This document shows, piece after piece, positions 58,528-64,000 of a stretch of DNA of 64,000 nucleotides. A program made the position numbers and the translations under genes. The stretch's first letter is position 1, and every line of letters starts with the position of its first letter. The DNA lies in contig MLAK01001248.1 of NCBI GenBank assembly GCA_001839685.1, positions 1 to 64,000 of the forward strand, read 5' to 3'. This DNA is from Tritrichomonas foetus (taxonomy: Eukaryota > Parabasalia > Tritrichomonadida > Tritrichomonadidae). Under the pieces are notes generated by a model, which did not search any database, had not been told where the DNA came from, and was given only the letters and a program-made list of their open reading frames with translations.

Positions 58528-60081
58528 ATGAGTTTATTTCCTCTCAATTTCTCAAATAATTCTGAGGATAAAATTTACCAAATGCAAGAAAAGTATCAAG
58601 AGACTCATGACCAGCTCCAACAAATGATTTTATTGCATGACAAACTCAAAACAATCAAAGAAAATGATGTCGAAGAATTAAAAGAATTCTTGAATGAATT
58701 CTTCCTCGCCGATAAAATTTCCTTACGCAGAGCACTCTCCACGATCAGTACGATGATCAATGCACGACCAAAATACGTTTATTTATATTGCCAACTGCTA
58801 ACTCATCTTTCTGCTCGCACAAAATTCTTATTTGAAAAGCATGAAGTATCATCACTTTTTAATAATAAGGCAGCTTTGCTAGTTCTTCTTGAAAATGGTT
58901 TGATAACCAAAGACTTAATTAAAGAGAAATTCACTGTTTACCCAAATGAATTAAATTTCTTTTATCCTGAAATTGAAGGAACAGAAAAACCAAAAAACAT
59001 AAAAATGATTGAAAATGATGAACTCAGAGTTTATGGGTTAAATCCAGATCAAATTGCAGAATCAATCAGAAATGATGATTTGAAAGCTTTTCAATCAGCG
59101 ACAGCTCGCTTGCAAACTTTGAATACATTAATTAGGGCATCTCGATATGAAACATTTGATTTTGTTTCCAATTTTGGAAAAAGACCATCATTGATTGAAT
59201 ATGCTGCATTTTTTGGCTCAATTAATGTATTCAAATACTTGTTAGAAAAAGGCGTGGAAGCTGGATCAACACTTCCGGAGTTTGCTGCTGCTGGAGGCAA
59301 TGTAGAAATCATTCATTTGCTAGAAGAAGATAAAACGTTACCAATCGGACAAGAATGTAATCTTACCGCCATAGAATTCTTTCACCGTGATTTAAATGAA
59401 TATTTTTCAAATTTAAATTATGAGAATTCTCCAATTTTGAACATTCTGGTAAGCATTGAACATTACAATATGAGATACTTTTTAAATAATATTCTTACAG
59501 AGGATTTATCTAAAGAAGATTATGAACTATGTTTACTATATGCTGTTAATTCGCAAAATATTGATGTTTTAAATTTGATTCTTACTGTGCCAGGAATAGA
59601 CGTAAACAGAGTATTTGAACATGGTGTTTTCCTTAATATGCTTATTTAACCCCTCTTCTTATTGCTGCAAATAATGGTTATAATGATGTTTTTGATATTC
59701 TTCTGAAAGTTCCAGAAATTAACATCAATTGCCTCAATTATGAGCATCAAAATCCACTTCATGTTGCAGCTAAAAATGGCTATTATAAGATAGTTAAAGA
59801 ACTTTTGAATCGTATTCCAGAAATGGAATATCAAAAACCAGATCATCATGGTGTTTGATTTTTTTGTTTACAATACTCCATTTCACGTTGCTGCTGCTGC
59901 GGGTCAAATGGATGTTCTATCTTTGTTTTTACATTTAGAAGAGATAGATATCAACAAAAAGAATTTGGATAATAAAACTGCATTCGAAGTACTCAGTAGT
60001 GAAAATAAAGTTATTGTTCTGAAACAATACCAAGAATTCAAAGCCAGAAACGCGAAAAATATTTTTGTTCCGAAAAAATGA
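58528..60081 (+). CDS. DUF3447/ankyrin-repeat protein split by two 19-20-nt inserts
   Basis: Read directly, the frame ends at 59649. Omitting 59626-59645 and 59853-59871 gives a 504-residue protein from exons 58528-59625, 59646-59852 and 59872-60081, each a multiple of three. It is a paralogue of 44055-45724 with the same plan: helical head, then PSLIEYAAFFGSINVFKYLLEKG and LPEFAAAGGNVEIIHLLEE (DUF3447-like), then ankyrin repeats. The joins read EHGLTPLLIAANNG and DHHGNTPFHVAAAAG, both textbook ankyrin motifs. Two later repeats that lack Gly at this point (EHQNPLHVAA, DNKTAFEVL) carry no insert. Function unknown; a protein-interaction role is likely. Confidence 0.72.
59626..59645 (+). other. 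Intron-like insert A (20 nt, GT...AT)
   Basis: Falls between GGT (Gly, 59623-59625) and TTA (Leu, 59646-59648). Starts GTTTTCCTTAA and ends GCTTAT. Retained, it shifts frame and the following TAA stops translation; removed, it gives HGLTPLLIAANNG. Confidence 0.66.
59853..59871 (+). other. Intron-like insert B (19 nt, GT...AC)
   Basis: Falls between GGT (Gly, 59850-59852) and AAT (Asn, 59872-59874). Starts GTTTGATTTT and ends GTTTAC, with TGA as its second codon. Removed, it gives HHGNTPFHVAAAAG. Confidence 0.67.
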
Positions 60082-61559
60082 ATTATTAGAAAAAGAACAA
60101 TTTATTTGAAAGAACAAAAAATCAACAGCTATTTAATAAACAATAATTATTGTGATTTGAATTCGACTATTTTATTCAATTGGGCATTTTTATCAAAAAT
60201 TACTGGATTGTGATTGAGAGAAATACTATTTAAAGGTAAAATAGTTGCACACATATAATTGAAACATACTATATATTTAGTATGATCTAAAAATTTATGG
60301 ACATTATTTTTCTTGAATTCGACACTTCAATAACAAATTCATTGCATCAAATTTAAAACATCATATTCATTACAACAACGAAAGAATTTAAAATAAAAAC
60401 ATCAAGTTATTTTTGGTAATTATTAAATGATTAATACAAAATTTTTCTTTTTTAATCATCTTTTAATTTTCTGAAAAATTGCTAAAATTGATCAGGTATA
60501 ATATGGATATTCGAAATAAAAACATAAATCTTCATGAATAAATTGGAATGTTACTATCATCACAAGGTAAGCTTATATGAATCAGAAAACTGTGCCAAAT
60601 TCTTGAATTTGATGTTTGGAAATTGGGTTCAAAAAATTGAAAAAAGACTGTTTTTTTGATGCGAATAATCATTTAGGTACATGCATCTTATATTCTGAGC
60701 TAGAGGTGTTGGTTCATCTTGTTGATATTAATATTCAATATTTTATCGTCCAAAATCTGACAATTTTTTTGCCAATTTTGTAAATTATTGGAACTTTGGG
60801 GTACAGCCAATAGAAACCAAAATTGAATCATGAAAAATAGAAGAATGTGCAAAAGAACCCAGAAAGGAAAAGAAAAAGAATTCATTTTGAAATTTTTTCA
60901 AAATCAGAATATTAAAAAATAAAGAAAAATATTGTCGAACTTAAGTTAAACTTAACTTATTGATTTTTAAAACTATTATAATGGAGTAGATCATCGTTAC
61001 TTACTTTTATTCATTTTCAGTTTTTTGATATCAAACATTATTGCTATTATTGAACATTTATTGAATGTTTATCAAGTTTAGGTAAATTTAATGGAGAAAT
61101 GATTAGCTTTCTTTTCATGAGAAATTTTGATCAAACGTTTGATTCATTCAAAATTTCAATTATATAAAGTCTGATGTTCAGACTCTGAACCCACTTTTCA
61201 CAAAGTTAGGAACAAATTGTGAACATCAGATATTTTTCCCACAAACAAATATCAATTTGAATATAACGGTGTTTTGATTTTATCACAAAAAATGGTAAAC
61301 GACCTGATTTCATAAAACAACGGTTTTGAACAAATAAAAGGTCAATCTACATACAATAAGATCAATGATTTCAAAAGCACTAAATAAGTTTTTGATGTGT
61401 CATCCATTTTTGGCTTGCTTTAATTATTTCTATAATTCCATTTCCCCATTCATCTAATCTGAATAACAATATCATGAAATCTGGTCTTTAATGATTCGAA
61501 AATCATGGAATGATATGGCGAATTTATAAACTTTTTCTATATTAACCGTTTGGAAATTA
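60082..61559. other. Intergenic region
   Basis: About 1.48 kb of AT-rich spacer. A 61-codon minus frame at 60700-60885 has no family and is not called. No tRNA or repeat recognised. Confidence 0.5.
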
Positions 61560-61565
61560 TCATAC
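61560..61565 (+). promoter_or_regulatory. Inr-like TCATAC directly before TPR gene
   Basis: Presumed +1 A at 61562, only 4 nt before the ATG at 61566. If transcription starts here the leader is extremely short, and the next ATG (61611) could be used instead. Confidence 0.4.
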
Positions 61566-62981
61566 ATGATTTTAATTTCTGATGTTTACAACCATAAGAC
61601 AAAAAAATTAATGTCTAGGTCATTCACTCCGAACGACTCATCCAGTAGCACAAATGTTTTTCTCGATAAAATCAATACCGAGTTTGAAACAAGCTTCACT
61701 GTTGCCGCCTGTATTTCAAAGCACCTGAATTGCTTGGATGAAAGCCATCTTGCCGCCAAACGTGTTTTCTCATACAACCCGAACTCAAAAACAATCCTCG
61801 AGCTCTTCCCTCAATACACGCCAATAATTGAGGAGATCTCTCGCCTTGTTGACCAACATGGCCAATCGTTGAAAGTCGAATCGAATATTCATGACCGTTG
61901 GTCAATTCTTGGCTATTGTTATTTAACGCTTGGTGACTTCCCGAATTCTTTTGCTGCCTACGCTCATGCTCTTCGTGTATCTCCAGATTCGAGAGATACA
62001 ACATTTTGGTATGCAATGGGAATCGTTTACATGCATTATAAATACTTAGACCATTCATTAGGTTGCTTTGAAAAAGTTCTCGAATACGATCCATCATTTA
62101 TTTACGCATCAGATATCAAATTCAGATTAGCGCTTCTCTACCGATCAATGAATCGATTTAATGACGCCATTCAAATCTTCGAGTCAATAAAACAAGTTCC
62201 GCCCCATGAACTACTCCCAGAAGACATCACAATGCAAATCGCATATACCTATCAACTTCAAGGAAACCAAGATAGGGCACTTTCTATATACAGGGACCTC
62301 CACCAGCGTTTCCCTCGCTCGTTGAAGCTCACCCAGCAGTATTGTTGGTTTATGTTTTTGAAATATAAAGATTCAAATATTGAATTGGTTGATCCTATCG
62401 TTCGTGAGGCTCTAAATGAGGACCCGCATGATCCAACACTATTGCTAATTGCTGCCCGCGTTGCCATGAAGAAAGATGACATGTCTACTGCTTATCAACA
62501 TTACAGATATTGCATTTCTTACTGCAGTGATTCTCCTTTTTTCTGGTGCGGTTTGGGAGTCCTCTACTATAAAAATGAGCAATTCCAGGACGCCGTTGTT
62601 GCTTTTCAGCGCGCGCTGTATTTAAAGAGTGAAATGCCGGAGGCATGGCTAAATATTGGCCTCATTTTTGAACAACAGGCCGACTTTCCATCAGCCACAA
62701 AAATTTACCAAACAGGCCTTCAAAAGTGCCCAACTTGCTCAGAATTCAATGAAAGACTGAACTTAATCAATGCTCAGAGAGTAGGTCACAGAAAAGGCGG
62801 AATTCCTTACCCGCTAATCGATATTGATGATTCCAAATTCATCACCCCAATACCTGAACAATTTGCTGCAGACTATGTCGCAGCTGTTCCCAAACTACCA
62901 GCAGACTGCTACGGAATACCTCCCGAAGTTGCCTCTCAATTTTCTGCCCTCTCAACTTATCCAAGCTCGATTTTCAAATGA
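61566..62981 (+). CDS. Cyc8/Ssn6-like TPR transcriptional corepressor
   Basis: 471 residues. About eight to nine tetratricopeptide repeats span residues 108-430. The run WSILGYCYLTLGDFPNSFAAY, then WYAMGIVYMHYKYLDHSLGCFEKVLEYDP, then FRLALLYRSMNRFNDAIQIFE, and later FFWCGLGVLYYKNEQFQDAVVAFQRAL, follows the order and spacing of yeast Cyc8 (Ssn6) and UTX/UTY TPR regions. Cyc8 works with Tup1 as a general corepressor linking DNA-bound factors to chromatin. No JmjC domain is present, so it is Cyc8-like rather than UTX. The C-terminal tail (about 40 residues) is Pro/Ala-rich and short. The start may be the ATG at codon 16 (MSRSFTPND). Confidence 0.75.
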   Translation: MILISDVYNHKTKKLMSRSFTPNDSSSSTNVFLDKINTEFETSFTVAACISKHLNCLDESHLAAKRVFSYNPNSKTILELFPQYTPIIEEISRLVDQHGQSLKVESNIHDRWSILGYCYLTLGDFPNSFAAYAHALRVSPDSRDTTFWYAMGIVYMHYKYLDHSLGCFEKVLEYDPSFIYASDIKFRLALLYRSMNRFNDAIQIFESIKQVPPHELLPEDITMQIAYTYQLQGNQDRALSIYRDLHQRFPRSLKLTQQYCWFMFLKYKDSNIELVDPIVREALNEDPHDPTLLLIAARVAMKKDDMSTAYQHYRYCISYCSDSPFFWCGLGVLYYKNEQFQDAVVAFQRALYLKSEMPEAWLNIGLIFEQQADFPSATKIYQTGLQKCPTCSEFNERLNLINAQRVGHRKGGIPYPLIDIDDSKFITPIPEQFAADYVAAVPKLPADCYGIPPEVASQFSALSTYPSSIFK

Positions 62982-63374
62982 ATCATTTTTTATGTGATTG
63001 TCTCACAATTGAAATGACGTTTTTTTGGTTAACAAAAATGAGAAATTTTGGGGTTGATTTTAATTGTCACTTGTTTGTGGGTTTTTATTATTATTTTATT
63101 TTCTGTATGAAGTTTTTATTTAGATATTGTATTATGATATTATATTAGTTTAATAGAAGAAAAATAAAATATAATGTACATTATGTTAAATGAGTAAATG
63201 ATATATATTTTTCCTCTCTGTTTGGTTTTTATTATTTTACTTTATTCACTAGGCTTCGACAGAATACGAATTTAAGGCTAATTACGAAAGATTGATATAT
63301 ATTTAATAGATTTTTGATTCATTGATCAGAAAAAAGAATAGAAAATAATCCAAGAAAACAATCATAAAAAAAGT
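62982..63374. other. Convergent intergenic region
   Basis: About 390 bp, AT-rich, between two convergent 3' ends. No distinct structure recognised. Confidence 0.5.
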
Positions 63375-64000
63375 TTATTTTATGTCCTCATAATGGTCTC
63401 TAAAGTAGATAGTGATTATTTCAAAAGCATTGAATGTAATGTTAAGAACCAGGCTATCCAATTCTTTTTCAACTTTGAGTTTTGCATTATTTTCGATGAT
63501 ATCAACTGGATTTTCATGAAAATCAACAATAAAAGCATCATAGATAGTCTTATCAATGAATGGAAAAGTGATTGTGGCTTTTTGTGATCCACCTGAAGCT
63601 TCATAGAATCTTGCAACAAAAGAATTATTTTTCGAAGGCTTCAACGTTTCAAGAATGACATTTTCATTATCAATTTGCACAAAACTTCCTTCTCTTGGAA
63701 GTAAATTCATACTGTTTTCAGTATTTTCAGACTTTGTGTTGTAAATTAAATAAGGGTAATTAAGCTCATCTGAAATTCTTGTTGCTAAAGATGGTTTAAA
63801 TTTATGAGAATGAATATTGATTTGGTATGTAAAATGGCGAATTCCATAATCACACCATTTATCTGTCTGCATTGGTGCTTTCAACAATGAAAGCATCATT
63901 TTTCCATTATGTATATCATATCCACCCTTAACATCACTGCAGATTGTAATTCCAGAATTTGAGTCACTCAAATTTGCCCACCTGCCAAACACTTCATATT
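63375..64000 (-). CDS. GH38 alpha-mannosidase, C-terminal part (gene continues past window)
   Basis: The frame is open from 63375 to the window edge, and the first residues seen (YEVFGRWANLSDSNSGITICSD) fall in the middle of the family's C-terminal beta domain, so the start lies beyond 64000. They match the HRWADLSExxxGVALLNDxKYGY region of class II (GH38) alpha-mannosidases, followed by LSLLKAPMQTD and FTYQINIHSH. The catalytic domain is outside the window. GH38 enzymes hydrolyse alpha-mannose from glycans; the closest type appears to be the cytosolic/lysosomal-like group. The stop overlaps TAAA. Confidence 0.85.
   Translation of the reverse strand, partial: YEVFGRWANLSDSNSGITICSDVKGGYDIHNGKMMLSLLKAPMQTDKWCDYGIRHFTYQINIHSHKFKPSLATRISDELNYPYLIYNTKSENTENSMNLLPREGSFVQIDNENVILETLKPSKNNSFVARFYEASGGSQKATITFPFIDKTIYDAFIVDFHENPVDIIENNAKLKVEKELDSLVLNITFNAFEIITIYFRDHYEDIK

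Noticed and set aside
59848..60081. Separate 77-residue ankyrin ORF beginning MVFDFFVYNTPF
   Set aside because: Its first codons lie in insert B; the rest is the last exon of the gene starting at 58528.
44055..60081. Explaining the ankyrin frame breaks as ordinary pseudogene decay or sequencing errors
   Set aside because: Six breaks of 19-21 nt at nearly the same repeat position in two genes, with clean coding sequence between them and perfect motif restoration, are not expected from random decay or base-calling errors. Homopolymer errors would be 1-2 nt.

Overview
The window looks like nuclear DNA of a parabasalid flagellate, most likely a Tritrichomonas/Trichomonas relative. The reasons are: AT-rich intergenic DNA; long genes without canonical introns; TCA-Py-(T/A) initiator-like motifs (TCATT, TCATA) a few bases upstream of many start codons; stop codons that often overlap TAAA, the trichomonad polyadenylation signal; an intact mariner element; several Rab GTPases; ankyrin proteins with a DUF3447-like region; and flagellar proteins. 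The species assignment is inference from gene content and style, not from a marker gene.

Layout. 1-3.4 kb: a hairpin, then a DENN-domain Rab regulator. 3.4-5.7 kb: a PDI/thioredoxin-like membrane protein gene split by a complete mariner transposon. 6.4-8 kb: two lineage-specific proteins. 8.8-11.3 kb: three tandem Rab-like GTPases. 11.6-16.5 kb: a divergent flagellar pair, CFAP58-like and SHIPPO-repeat. 16.8-20 kb: an OB-fold (RPA1-like) protein and a TLC/ceramide-synthase-like protein. 20-23.8 kb: a gene-poor stretch. 23.8-29.3 kb: a protein kinase, a coiled-coil protein and an uninterrupted ankyrin protein. 29.8-34 kb: coatomer alpha, divergent from an ARFRP1/Arl3-like GTPase. 35.4-37.4 kb: a quinone-reductase-like flavoprotein and a vWA protein. 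38-43.7 kb: a 1,880-residue modular coiled-coil protein. 44-45.7 kb: a split ankyrin gene. 46.4-49.5 kb: IST1-like, ERCC8-like and another WD40-like protein. 50.6-56.6 kb: an HMG-box protein, a C2/DIL-like protein and an epimerase with a zinc ribbon. 57.4-60.1 kb: a steroid 5-alpha-reductase-like protein and a second split ankyrin gene. 61.6-64 kb: a Cyc8/Ssn6-like TPR corepressor and the 3' part of a GH38 alpha-mannosidase.

The most unusual observation is in the two DUF3447/ankyrin genes (44055-45724 minus and 58528-60081 plus). Their reading frames are broken six times by 19-21-nt AT-rich segments. Each segment sits at about the same point of an ankyrin repeat, at or next to the junction between the conserved Gly and the x-T-A/P-L-H motif, and always in phase 0. 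Removing all six restores continuous ankyrin proteins of 529 and 504 residues; in the first, the restored stop is a TAA overlapping TAAA. Five segments begin GT and one GC; five end AT and one AC. None matches the known trichomonad intron consensus (GTAYGT...ACTAACACACAG). They look like a family of ultra-short, non-canonical introns, or another sequence skipped in expression. An ankyrin gene elsewhere in the window (27366-29333) has none. RNA sequencing would settle it.

Many of the remaining genes fit a membrane-traffic theme (DENN, Rabs, coatomer alpha, ARFRP1-like, IST1-like, C2/DIL), but they are scattered and individually promoted, so no operon is implied.
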